Below are positions 18,405 through 26,835 of a DNA stretch of 64,000 nt, piece by piece. The stretch covers positions 49,032-113,031 of the forward strand of contig CAZCTN010000007.1 of the NCBI GenBank assembly GCA_964501655.1, in the 5' to 3' direction. The position numbers were made by a program, and so were the translations under genes. How positions within the stretch are numbered: position 1 is the first letter of the stretch; each line of letters begins with the position of its first letter. Source of the DNA: JAAYJK01 sp964501655. Its GTDB lineage: Bacteria; Bacillota; Syntrophomonadia; Syntrophomonadales; Syntrophomonadaceae. The notes under the pieces were generated by a model. That model made no database searches. It saw only the letters and a list, made by a program, of their open reading frames with translations, and was not told the DNA's origin.

Positions 18405-19535
18405 ATGGTGAAGGAGCAAACAGGCATAGTGATAAGGATCAGCAACTTTCAGCTCTATTGTATACTGGTGGTTTTCTTGATCCCCCTGGCATTTCTGGAA
18501 ATTCCGGAGATACTGGCTGGTATAGTGCAGCAGAACGCATGGATGCCCGCTTTTTTTCCCATTATACCTGGTTATGGACTGGTGTTAATGTACAATTATA
18601 TACTCCAGAATAGCCAGCAGCCTTTTCCTGACTTGCTCACAGAACATATGGGCAAGCCATTGGGCTGGGTCTTGGGATTGATGTACGCGGTATTTTTTAT
18701 TTTCTTGACCAGTTTCAGTTTGCGTTTATTTACTGATTTTATTGAAACCAATGTACTGCCGGGTACGCCAATAAGTATTCACATCGGGGTACTGATACTG
18801 GCCATGGCCATAGGGATAAAGTCAGGTATCGGCAACCTGGCCCGCTTGCAGGAGATAACTGTAATAATAGGTTTGGTGTTCTCATCCATTCTGATGGGGA
18901 TCATCATATTTCAACAGGGGAGCTGGGAGCGCTTGCTCCCGGTGGGATACCTGGATTATAAGGCCCTGGCCCTGGCTTCCGGCAATAGCACGGTCATTAT
19001 AGGAAGATTATTTATTGTTCTGACTTTCGGCTTTTGGTGTCAGGACAAGAGTGCAGTCCGCTCCATAATGACTAAAGCGATGGCTACCTATGTCCTGGTG
19101 ATAGGGGTAACTACTCTGGCCGTTATCATGACTTTCGGAGGAATTATCACCCCGATACTAACTTTCCCCACCTTTAGTATGATAACTCTGATAAATATAG
19201 CTGACTTTATCCAGAACATTGACATAATTTTCATCGGGATATGGATAATGGGGGTATATGGGGTTGGGGTCATCTCCTGGTTTATGGCTTGTTATTCCCT
19301 GCAGTTGATATTTAATCTGCATGATTACAGGTTCATAGCTACCGGCAGTTCCCTGATAATAGGAATCCTGTCCATTCTGATTAGTGCCAATATTATGGAA
19401 CTGCTTCTGATCACCGGGACAATAGTTCCCGCCGCCGAGAGCCTGTTTTTCTTGTTTATACCCTTGATAATCGCGGTGATTATCCGCATCAAAGCATCTA
19501 TAGCCCGGAGGGAAGATAAGGAAAGAGCGGCGTAG
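18405..19535 (+). CDS. Spore germination permease, GerAB family (copy 1)
   Basis: A 376-residue integral membrane protein with about ten predicted helices, belonging to the APC-type GerAB/GerBB/GerKB family. These proteins form the B subunit of nutrient germinant receptors in the spore inner membrane and bind the germinant. The start is uncertain: ATG 18405 has a poor upstream site, while AAGGAG at 18411-18416 points to a GTG at 18429 at a rather long spacing. It is followed after 39 bp by the A subunit and then the C subunit. The B-A-C order differs from the textbook gerA-B-C. The charged C-terminal end (ARREDKERAA) is typical. Confidence 0.88.
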   Translation: MVKEQTGIVIRISNFQLYCILVVFLIPLAFLEIPEILAGIVQQNAWMPAFFPIIPGYGLVLMYNYILQNSQQPFPDLLTEHMGKPLGWVLGLMYAVFFIFLTSFSLRLFTDFIETNVLPGTPISIHIGVLILAMAIGIKSGIGNLARLQEITVIIGLVFSSILMGIIIFQQGSWERLLPVGYLDYKALALASGNSTVIIGRLFIVLTFGFWCQDKSAVRSIMTKAMATYVLVIGVTTLAVIMTFGGIITPILTFPTFSMITLINIADFIQNIDIIFIGIWIMGVYGVGVISWFMACYSLQLIFNLHDYRFIATGSSLIIGILSILISANIMELLLITGTIVPAAESLFFLFIPLIIAVIIRIKASIARREDKERAA

Positions 19536-19574
19536 CAGCAGCACATTTTCCATTACCCGTATTTCTGCATAGAT

Positions 19575-21191
19575 ATGCCAGCCGGGGTAAAAACTATGGT
19601 GGACGAATGGTCGGGGGAAAGGGATGGTATAGTGCGTTATATCAAAAGCAAATCCGAGCCGGCGGTAAACCGGAATGAGCAGGAGATCATGCAGGCGGAA
19701 ATATCTGCCTCTTTGGACGAAAATAAAGCCTGGTTGGACAGCTTGTACGAAAACTGTTCAGACATAGTTATCCGGGAGTTCAGCTTCGGAAATCCTGAAA
19801 GCAAGGGATTGATGATCTATTATGACGGTCTGGTCGACAAGGATGAGATAGAAGGCAATATTCTGCGGCCCTTGCTGCTGGGAATTGATATGATGAGCAG
19901 CCAGGAAGACTTCAGCGGCAAGGATATAATTTATGAAGTCAAGAATAAAATAATTTCTCCGGCCGAGCTGAAGGCAGTAAAGACTTGGGATGAACTCAGC
20001 CGCCACATAGCATCTGGAGACTGTGCATTGCTGGTGGATGGTCATACCGAAGGATTAGTGGCCGGTACCCGCAGCTGGCAGAGCCGGGGTATAGAATCAC
20101 CAGAGAACGAGGTAGTAATATTCGGTCCCAAAGAGGGATTTAATGAGACCCTGAGATTTAATACTGCTCTGCTGCGCAGGCGGATAAAATCCAGTAATTT
20201 TAAAATAGAAACCTTTGTCTTGGGGAGAATAACCAAGACTGATGTAATCATCTGCTATATCAAGCATGTAGCCCCGGACTCACTGGTTGAGGAAATCAAA
20301 AAACGTATAAACGAAATTGATATTGACGGAGTTCTGGATACCAACTATATCAAGGAGTTTATCCTGGACCATAACAAGACCCTCTTTTCCCAGACTTTGC
20401 ATACTGAACGTCCGGATCGGGTTTGCGGCCAGCTGCTGGAAGGCAGGATTTGCATAATGGTGGACGGGTCCCCCATGTCTCTAATAGTCCCCACTACTTT
20501 CAGTGAATTTATCAGTTCCCCGGATGATTACTATACTTATTATATACCCGCATCCTTGATCCGCCTGCTGCGTTTTACAGCTTTCTGGATGTCTCTGCTT
20601 CTGCCCTCTCTTTATGTAGCAGTTATCAGTTACCACCATGAGATGATACCAACTGCCCTGCTGCTTACCATTGCCGCCAGTCGGGAAGGAGTACCCTTCC
20701 CGTCTTTTGTGGAGGCCTTCCTGTTGGAAGCTATGTTCGAGATGTTGCGGGAAGCAGGCATCAGGCTGCCCAGAGCAGTAGGACCAGCCGTCAGTATTGT
20801 TGGGGCGCTAATTATTGGGGATGCGGCGGTGCGGGCAGGGCTGGTATCCACCCCCATGGTGGTGGTAGTGGCTGCAACCGGGATAGCCTCCTTTGTTTCC
20901 CCCTCCTATAATGCTTCCTTGATAGTAAGAATATTGAGGTTTGGCTTTCTGGCCGCTTCTGCTATGCTGGGATTCCTGGGGATAATGATCGTGCTGGTGA
21001 TAATGCTTTTAAGGATGGTCTCTCTGAGTTCCTTTGGGGTGCCTTACCTGGCGCCGCTGGCCCCTCTGGATCTGGCCCAGATCAGCGACATTATGGTCAG
21101 AAGACCCTGGTTTATTAATCGCAGCCGTCCATACCTGGAAGGCATGGAGAACCAGGCCAGGCAGGGAAGCGGAAAGGATGAAGGCGGTTGA
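19575..21191 (+). CDS. Germinant receptor A subunit, GerAA family
   Basis: A 538-residue GerA-family protein. The soluble N-terminal half (to about residue 320) contains NCSDIVIREFSFGNPESKGL and the later VDGHTEGLVAGTRSW, both typical of the GerAA N-terminal domain. The second half holds the membrane region, beginning near FTAFWMSLLLPSLYVAVISY and containing EGVPFPSFVEAFLLEAMFE and RLPRAVGPAVSIVGALIIGD, strongly conserved in the family. It forms the ion-channel-like scaffold of the receptor in the spore inner membrane. ATG 19575 and ATG 19596 are both possible starts, with only weak ribosome sites. It overlaps the next gene by 4 bp (TTGA). Confidence 0.95.
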   Translation: MPAGVKTMVDEWSGERDGIVRYIKSKSEPAVNRNEQEIMQAEISASLDENKAWLDSLYENCSDIVIREFSFGNPESKGLMIYYDGLVDKDEIEGNILRPLLLGIDMMSSQEDFSGKDIIYEVKNKIISPAELKAVKTWDELSRHIASGDCALLVDGHTEGLVAGTRSWQSRGIESPENEVVIFGPKEGFNETLRFNTALLRRRIKSSNFKIETFVLGRITKTDVIICYIKHVAPDSLVEEIKKRINEIDIDGVLDTNYIKEFILDHNKTLFSQTLHTERPDRVCGQLLEGRICIMVDGSPMSLIVPTTFSEFISSPDDYYTYYIPASLIRLLRFTAFWMSLLLPSLYVAVISYHHEMIPTALLLTIAASREGVPFPSFVEAFLLEAMFEMLREAGIRLPRAVGPAVSIVGALIIGDAAVRAGLVSTPMVVVVAATGIASFVSPSYNASLIVRILRFGFLAASAMLGFLGIMIVLVIMLLRMVSLSSFGVPYLAPLAPLDLAQISDIMVRRPWFINRSRPYLEGMENQARQGSGKDEGG

Positions 21192-22342
21192 CAAGGAAGG
21201 GCAAGATCATAATTATTATACAAATTATATGTATGCTGATGCTTCCCGGCTGTCAGGTGCAGGAACTTAATCAGTCGGTGGTGGTGTCTGGTTTGGGAGT
21301 TGAACTGGAAGAGGATCAGCTGCGGATATCAATGCAGATGGCTCGCCCGGCCTTACCCGGGCAAGGATCCAGTGCCGGTGAATCATCTTTTGAGGTGGTA
21401 TCGGAAACCGGGCGTTCTCTGACCGAGGGCTTGAGGAAGATAATCCTGCTGTTTCCCCGCAGTCCGTTGCTGTCCCAGGCTAATCTGCTGGTACTGGGGG
21501 AAAACCTGGCCCAGACCGATCTGGCCTGGATTGCTGATGCTGTCCTGCGTAATCCTGATATCAGGAAAAACGCAACCGTAGTAATTGCCCGGGGATCAAC
21601 CCCGGAAGAGATACTAAATACCGAGGTTCTGATGGAGTCTTTGTCAGCAGCGGCTATTCCCCGGATGCTGGAAAACCAGGAGAGTCAACTGGGGATTTAT
21701 CAGGAGGTCAACCTGGACAAATTGCTCAATAATCTGGCTCGATCGGGAATTGAGGCAGTAGTGCCGGCTATAAGCCTGTTTGAGAGCAATAACGGCCAAG
21801 CAATCAGGTTGGATGGCACGGCAGTATTTAAAGGAAGAAAGATGGTTGGATATTTAAACCCTGACCAAAGCAGGGGATTGCGTTATCTTACCCCAGGGCG
21901 GACTCAGGGCGGATTAATAAACATCCCGGCTCCTTTTGCAGGTGAGGGGAGGGTGGGGATAGAAATAATCAGATCCCAAACCAGAGTGGAGCCGGTTAAT
22001 GTGGACGGTCAAATAGTAATGCGGATAAACTACAGCGGGGAGGGTAATTACTATGAACAGACCAGTGCCCAGGATATTCTGCGCTTAAAGAACATACCGG
22101 TACTGGAGGGTATGATCGGGGATGAAATTGAAAAGGATATGATGGCCTGCATCCAACAGGCGCAGAAACTGGGGAGTGATATCTTGGGCTGGGGCGCCAT
22201 GGTTAATGCCCGGGATCATGCTTTGTGGCAAGAGATCGAGTCGGACTGGGAGGATATATTTCCTGAGGTTAAGACAGAAATTAAGGTTGACTTTCAACTA
22301 AGGCGAACCTACTTAACCGATCGCTCCCTGGTCTATCAATAA
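21188..22342 (+). CDS. Germinant receptor C subunit lipoprotein, Ger(x)C family (copy 1)
   Basis: A 384-residue Ger(x)C protein. It starts at a TTG overlapping the stop of the A subunit. The signal peptide ends in the lipobox LPGC at about residue 22. Family signatures include LGVELEEDQLRISMQMARPA near the N-terminus, LLVLGENLAQTDL, and the C-terminal AQKLGSDILGWG, which is shared with the second C protein at 22716. It should be anchored to the outer face of the spore inner membrane as part of the receptor. Confidence 0.93.
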   Translation: MTRKGKIIIIIQIICMLMLPGCQVQELNQSVVVSGLGVELEEDQLRISMQMARPALPGQGSSAGESSFEVVSETGRSLTEGLRKIILLFPRSPLLSQANLLVLGENLAQTDLAWIADAVLRNPDIRKNATVVIARGSTPEEILNTEVLMESLSAAAIPRMLENQESQLGIYQEVNLDKLLNNLARSGIEAVVPAISLFESNNGQAIRLDGTAVFKGRKMVGYLNPDQSRGLRYLTPGRTQGGLINIPAPFAGEGRVGIEIIRSQTRVEPVNVDGQIVMRINYSGEGNYYEQTSAQDILRLKNIPVLEGMIGDEIEKDMMACIQQAQKLGSDILGWGAMVNARDHALWQEIESDWEDIFPEVKTEIKVDFQLRRTYLTDRSLVYQ

Positions 22343-22384
22343 CTGCCGGATAGATAAACTAAGTTCAAGTTAGTGGAGGTGCCT

Positions 22385-22594
22385 ATGCTCCTGCTTCTTT
22401 TTATCCTATATATGGTCATACTTTTACTGGAGGTACCATTTTTGCTGCAACAGCGACGGCGCCGGGAGCTATTGGTATTTTCGCTGGTGTTTGCCCTGGG
22501 AGTATACCTGTCTCTGGCCCAGTATTTTCAGTGGCCCCTGGTTAATCCGCTGAGGGGAATGTTGGCCCTTGCAGCCCGCTTGGCCGGTGTTTAA
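22385..22594 (+). CDS. Small two-helix membrane protein, germinant receptor D-like (copy 1)
   Basis: A 69-residue protein starting at ATG 22385 behind TGGAGGT. It has two hydrophobic segments (about residues 1-20 and 30-46) separated by a basic QQRRRRE turn, then a short amphipathic tail. The C-terminal part aligns with the small protein at 23890 (VNPLRGMLALAARLA here, LPNPNRIIYLAQPLAKS there), so the two are paralogues. Small two-helix D proteins are known from Bacillales and Clostridiales germinant-receptor operons, where they modulate receptor function. Position right after a C subunit supports that reading. Its stop codon lies inside dispersed element A. Confidence 0.7.
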   Translation: MLLLLFILYMVILLLEVPFLLQQRRRRELLVFSLVFALGVYLSLAQYFQWPLVNPLRGMLALAARLAGV

Positions 22595-22680
22595 CCCGGC
22601 GAAAAGATGTCTCCTCGTTTCTTAAGGGTCGGGTTAAGGCGGCGGGTTCCAATCCCCACCTTGTTGCGGTCATGGGTTAA
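22591..22680 (+). repeat. Dispersed intergenic element, copy A
   Basis: One of at least five degenerate copies in this window. The core is CCGGCGAAAAGATGTCTCC at 22596-22614, followed by CGTTTCTTAA and a CGGGTTCCAATCCC block. TTAACCCG (22591-22598) can pair with CGGGTTAA at 22630-22637 or, for seven bases, with GGGTTAA at 22674-22680, giving two mutually exclusive folds. It ends 35 bp before the second C-subunit gene. Confidence 0.6.
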
Positions 22681-22715
22681 GGTTTCTGCGATGCTTAAAT
22701 GAGAGGCTGATAGTT

Positions 22716-23876
22716 ATGAGAAGGAGAGCCATGCTACTGATATTGCTTACCCTGATGACGGCATCCGGAGGGTGTTATAATCTGGTGGAGATAAATGATG
22801 CGGTGGTTGCTCAGAATTTCAGTGTGGATTTGCTGGAGAATGGGGAGTTGATATTTTTTGCCCAGACCATTGAACCGGTGCCCCGGACTGAAACCGGGGA
22901 GACTCAGCCCAGTCGCAGTTTATCTTTCATGGGAACCGGAGCAACGGCTGCAGAGGCGGCCCGGAACATATTCCTGCATTTTCCCCGTACTTTTCTATGG
23001 ATCCACGCCAATAGCATTTTCATCGGGGAAAAGCTGGCCCGGGAAGATTTATTTTATATAAGTGATTTTCTGCTCCGCAACCGGAATACTCGCTTACAGG
23101 CTCATCTTTTTGTAACTCGGGATGCTTCGGTGGAGGAGGTGCTGGATACTATGAACCGGAACAGCTTTGGCAGTGCTTCCATACGCTCCCTGGTCCAGCA
23201 AATAGAGATCCAGGCAGAAGATCTGGGTTATTATTCCCCGGTACAGGTATTGCAGTTGATGGAGCAGCTGCTTACTCCGGGTATAGAGCCGGTTCTGCCC
23301 CAGTTGATAATAAGCCGGGAAAGCGGAAAGGAGAGGGTTAAACTGGGGGGCATGGCCGTTATCAAGCATAATAAAGTGGTGGGCAGCCTGGATCAAGAGG
23401 AGAGCCAGGGCTATCATTATCTGCAGGGCAGGAGGAACCAGGGAGGGTTAATCTTCATCGAAACAAGAAAAACAGCCGGGGCCGCGGTAACTATGGAGGT
23501 TAAAGAGTATCGCTGCAAAACCAGGCCGGTAATACAGGGGGATAACATTATCATGAAGATAGATATGGAATGTGAATTTAGATACCTGGAAGATAAGGGC
23601 GGAGCTGATCTATATCGTCCGGAGAACAAGGAATATTTGGAAGGAATCGCGGCTGAGCAAATCAGAAAGCAGATGTTGGCCTGCATTGGCCAGGCTCAGG
23701 CCTTAAATAGCGATATTCTGGGCTGGGGGTTAAACATTGCCCGTTATCGACCGGCATTATGGGAAGAGATCCAAGACGAATGGGATGAAAGGTTTCCGAC
23801 GGCAGAAAGTATTATAGAGGTTAAATGCACGCTGGGCAATGATGGATTGAGCCGGAAATCCTTTAGCTTTAAGTAG
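22716..23876 (+). CDS. Germinant receptor C subunit lipoprotein, Ger(x)C family (copy 2)
   Basis: A 386-residue Ger(x)C protein starting at ATG 22716. Its signal peptide ends in the lipobox SGGC at about residue 20. It shares the family layout with the copy at 21188, including IFIGEKLAREDLFYISDFLLR and AQALNSDILGWGLN near the end, but has diverged widely, so the duplication is old. Two C subunits in one cluster suggest either two receptors sharing one A subunit or a mixed receptor. Confidence 0.93.
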   Translation: MRRRAMLLILLTLMTASGGCYNLVEINDAVVAQNFSVDLLENGELIFFAQTIEPVPRTETGETQPSRSLSFMGTGATAAEAARNIFLHFPRTFLWIHANSIFIGEKLAREDLFYISDFLLRNRNTRLQAHLFVTRDASVEEVLDTMNRNSFGSASIRSLVQQIEIQAEDLGYYSPVQVLQLMEQLLTPGIEPVLPQLIISRESGKERVKLGGMAVIKHNKVVGSLDQEESQGYHYLQGRRNQGGLIFIETRKTAGAAVTMEVKEYRCKTRPVIQGDNIIMKIDMECEFRYLEDKGGADLYRPENKEYLEGIAAEQIRKQMLACIGQAQALNSDILGWGLNIARYRPALWEEIQDEWDERFPTAESIIEVKCTLGNDGLSRKSFSFK

Positions 23877-23889
23877 AGGAGATGGCAGC

Positions 23890-24132
23890 ATGATTTATAT
23901 TCTTGCGATTCTTATTCTGCTGTTCATGGCTCTTGAACTGCCAGGCCTGCTGGCCAGGGGTTCTTGCCGGGAGTGGCTGGCAGCCGGTACACTGCTGATA
24001 ATGTCCATGGGCTATGGAATAGACAGTCATTTACACAGGGGTATTCTGCCCAATCCCAACCGAATAATTTACCTAGCTCAACCATTGGCCAAGTCCTTCA
24101 ATCTGCTTTCAGAAGCAGGGGATGATGACTGA
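23890..24132 (+). CDS. Small two-helix membrane protein, germinant receptor D-like (copy 2)
   Basis: An 80-residue protein behind GAGGAGATGG. It has two hydrophobic stretches (about 1-22 and 32-45) and a tail with LPNPNRIIYLAQPLAKSFN. It is a paralogue of the protein at 22385 and, like it, directly follows a C subunit gene. The stop overlaps the start of the following B subunit by one base (TGATG), indicating coupled translation. Confidence 0.72.
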   Translation: MIYILAILILLFMALELPGLLARGSCREWLAAGTLLIMSMGYGIDSHLHRGILPNPNRIIYLAQPLAKSFNLLSEAGDDD

Positions 24133-25223
24133 TGAATTGGCAGATCAGCAGCAGACAGGTCGGGTTTATCCTTTTCACTTTAATACTGGGCAGTGCGGTC
24201 ACTTATATGCCGGAAAGTCCGGCGGGCAGAGATGCCTGGATTTCAACTGTCTTGGCGGCCCCGGTGGGAGTCTATGTGCTTATCTTGATTATCGGCACTC
24301 AGAAGATGTTCCCGGGGAAGAGCATGCTGGAAGTCAGTGAACTGGTGTTGGGCAGCTGGATGGGGAAAATGGTAAATGTTTTATATGTTGGGCTGTTGTT
24401 TATCATGGCTGCTTTTTATCTTTACGACCTGGTGGTTTTTTTGCATAGCATACTGCTGGATCTGTCCATGTATTATCTGTACGCTTTGCTAATGCTGGCT
24501 GTGTCTTACGGGGTGTACCAGGGGGTTAATGCCGTATCCCGTCTGGTAGAACTCATGGTATGGATGATGCCCTTTTTCCTGGGGCTGGCGTTTCTGATTA
24601 TGTTGATATGCTGTGCAGACTTTTCCCAGCTGACACCCGTGTTGGCGGATGTGAAACCGGTCCTGGTCGGAGCCTTCTATACTGCCAACTGGCCCTTTGC
24701 CCAGGCCAGCCTGCTTATTATGTATCTGCCTCTGGTAGTTGACCTGGCTGACAAGCAAAAAGTGATATATATCTGGTATATGGTGGCCGCAGTCATCATG
24801 GTAATCAGGAGTGCCCTGGCGGTCATGGTGGTTGGAGAAGGCCTTATCCTCTTATCCCGGTTTCCAATGTTTGAAGCATTCAGGTTGATTAAGGCCAGCG
24901 ATTTTGAAAGAATTGAACTATTCTTCTTCATATTGGTTTTTACCACCGGGCTCCTGGCTCTGCTTTTCTCTTATCAGGCTTTAATCATGGGGATGCAGAA
25001 ACTTTTCAACCTGAAAGAAATCACTCCGCTGATTCTAAGCGGAGGGATATTTTTAATAGCCATGAGCAATTACATGTTTGGGTCGGATCTGGAAGTATTG
25101 CTGCTGGAGACCATGGTTCCCTTCATCATGCTTCCGATACAGCTTCTTTACCCCGCGCTGATATATATGGCAGGCAGAATATACCTGAAAGGCAGGGGGA
25201 AAAAGGCCAGCCCGATTGGCTGA
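24132..25223 (+). CDS. Spore germination permease, GerAB family (copy 2)
   Basis: A 363-residue polytopic protein with about ten helices. It opens MNWQISSRQVGFILFTLILG and has TYMPESPAGRDAWIS, a common feature of the germinant permease family. It differs strongly from the copy at 18405. It completes a C-D-B block after the B-A-C-D block, with no second A gene. It acts in the spore inner membrane as the probable ligand-binding subunit. The basic C-terminus is normal for the family. Confidence 0.92.
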   Translation: MNWQISSRQVGFILFTLILGSAVTYMPESPAGRDAWISTVLAAPVGVYVLILIIGTQKMFPGKSMLEVSELVLGSWMGKMVNVLYVGLLFIMAAFYLYDLVVFLHSILLDLSMYYLYALLMLAVSYGVYQGVNAVSRLVELMVWMMPFFLGLAFLIMLICCADFSQLTPVLADVKPVLVGAFYTANWPFAQASLLIMYLPLVVDLADKQKVIYIWYMVAAVIMVIRSALAVMVVGEGLILLSRFPMFEAFRLIKASDFERIELFFFILVFTTGLLALLFSYQALIMGMQKLFNLKEITPLILSGGIFLIAMSNYMFGSDLEVLLLETMVPFIMLPIQLLYPALIYMAGRIYLKGRGKKASPIG

Positions 25224-25318
25224 CAGATACTGCCCCCACGGGCTCAGTCTCTCCCAGGCTTAAAAAAGTGAATATCTGCATCATTACCCAGAACCCGCTC
25301 CAACAGCACATACTATAA

Positions 25319-25352
25319 GGAGCCCTTCCCTTGCCTCCAAGGGAAAGGCTCC
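25319..25352. terminator. Hairpin between convergent genes
   Basis: A 14-bp stem with one mismatch (25319-25332 with 25339-25352) and a 6-nt loop lies between the germination cluster and degV. T-runs on either side are weak, so it may serve both strands. Confidence 0.65.
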
Positions 25353-25443
25353 CCATCATTAGCTGATTCAATCGCAGCCCTGGTTAATTACTTCAGCTTT
25401 CCGGTTGGCACGCTCTGACAGCTTTTAGAAATTTATTACTAAA

Positions 25444-26289
25444 CTAAGCTTCGTGAAAAGCGACCCCCAGCAGTCCAGGTCCGGTATGAACCCCCAGGGC
25501 CGGACTGATATCTGAACTGATTAATTCCTTGATGTTGGGTATCTTGCGCAGTCTTTCCACCAATTTATGGAATTCTTCCTGAGCTCCGCCGTTAAGGACC
25601 GCCAGGTTGATTTCTTTCTGGGCAGCGGCAGTTTCTACTATTTGAACCAGTTTCTCAATCGACTTTCTTCTTCCTTTGGCCTTACAGTAAGTAAAGTATT
25701 TACCGTCTTCCCCTACTGATATTACCGGTTTCAGATGCAAAAACTCTCCCAATACCGCAGCTACCCGGCCGATACGGCCACCCCGCCGCAGGTATTCCAG
25801 GGTCTCCAGGATGTAGTAGACCCTTGCATTTTCCTGTACCTTTTGTGCTCTTTCGATTACTCTGTCAAATCCAAGGCCTTCTTTGATACTGCGAGCTGCA
25901 TCCAGCAGCACCCATCCGGTTCCCATGGAAAGAGTCCTGGTATCGATCACCTTAACGGTTAAGTCTTTAACATCGCGGCATATAAACTCAACTGCGTTAA
26001 AAGTACCCGAGAGCCCGCTGGATATATGTACGGCCAGTACATGGGTAAATCCTTCTTTTCTTATGTCGTCCAGGGCCTGGGAAATTTCCTCCAGGGAGGG
26101 CAAAGAAGTGGTGGGTATTTCCTCCGGCATCCGGGCGTAGACTTCATCGGGTTCAATATCAACCCGGTCAGAATATACGCGATCTGGATACACCACCTTG
26201 GCGGGCAGTACTTTTACTTTAAACTTCTGAATCAGATCCCGGGGCAGGTCACACATACTGTCGGTTAATAAGGCAATTTTTTCTTGCAT
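25444..26289 (-). CDS. DegV family fatty-acid-binding protein
   Basis: A 281-residue DegV/FakB-type protein. It opens with KIALLTDSMCDLPRDLI and has the lipid-carboxylate-binding motifs TTSLPS at about residue 60 and HISSGLSGTFNA at about 87-98, plus ETLEYLRRGGRIGRVAA. Family members bind a fatty acid; FakB forms hand it to the FakA kinase to make acyl phosphate. No fakA is adjacent. ATG 26289 is chosen because AAAGGAG lies 7 bp upstream. The open frame extends 13 codons further without such a site. A lipid-binding protein fits an organism living on fatty acids, but a specific role is inference. Confidence 0.92.
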   Translation of the reverse strand: MQEKIALLTDSMCDLPRDLIQKFKVKVLPAKVVYPDRVYSDRVDIEPDEVYARMPEEIPTTSLPSLEEISQALDDIRKEGFTHVLAVHISSGLSGTFNAVEFICRDVKDLTVKVIDTRTLSMGTGWVLLDAARSIKEGLGFDRVIERAQKVQENARVYYILETLEYLRRGGRIGRVAAVLGEFLHLKPVISVGEDGKYFTYCKAKGRRKSIEKLVQIVETAAAQKEINLAVLNGGAQEEFHKLVERLRKIPNIKELISSDISPALGVHTGPGLLGVAFHEA

Positions 26290-26400
26290 AAGCAGGCTCC
26301 TTTTTTTAAATTTTATATAAATGGGCAATATATACTTCTTCTGCTATTTTATAAATTATTTGCTTCTTGGTAAAGGACAATTCAAGTATTTTCTTATTTC

Positions 26401-26429
26401 TTGACAGATGAGATGAATATGAGTAAACT
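26401..26429 (+). promoter_or_regulatory. Possible sigma-A promoter for ylxM-ffh
   Basis: TTGACA (26401-26406), 17 bp, then TAAACT (26424-26429). A second TTGACA at 26429-26434 has only a poor -10 match. Either would serve the ylxM-ffh-rpsP transcript. Confidence 0.5.
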
Positions 26430-26471
26430 TGACAAGTAAAGTGATTTTGCTTTACACATGGAGAGACCGAG

Positions 26472-26816
26472 ATGATTGAAAAAACTGAAAGAATAATAAT
26501 GCTGAAAGATTTCTATGGTTCCCTGCTAACGCAAAAACAGCAGGATGCCTTAAATCTTTATTATGAGGATGACTGGTCTCTATCAGAAATAGCTGACAGT
26601 ATGGCCATTTCCCGGCAGGCAGTCTATGATCTGTTAAAGCGGGCAGAACAGGCGCTTTCGGACTATGAACAACGGTTATCCCTGCTGGAAAGGTTCTCTC
26701 TCACCCGCCGCTGCCTGGATCAGGTCTTTGAGGTTTTAAACCACCGGAAATCTATTGATCAAGGGGAGATAGAACAAGTTTTGAGCATACTGGGCCAAAT
26801 TGACCAACTTATTTGA
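26472..26816 (+). CDS. ylxM: YlxM family SRP-associated DNA-binding protein
   Basis: A 114-residue protein with a sigma-70 region 4-like helix-turn-helix at about residues 18-62 (LTQKQQDALNLYYEDDWSLS, then AISRQAVYDLLKRAE). YlxM homologues lie just upstream of ffh across Firmicutes and associate with the signal recognition particle. It precedes ffh here by 19 bp. Confidence 0.92.
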   Translation: MIEKTERIIMLKDFYGSLLTQKQQDALNLYYEDDWSLSEIADSMAISRQAVYDLLKRAEQALSDYEQRLSLLERFSLTRRCLDQVFEVLNHRKSIDQGEIEQVLSILGQIDQLI

Positions 26817-26835
26817 GATATAAAGGAGAATTATA

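Noticed and set aside
18236..18613. 125-codon open frame before and inside gerAB
   Set aside because: No ribosome site; the overlapping frame encodes a clear GerAB membrane protein.
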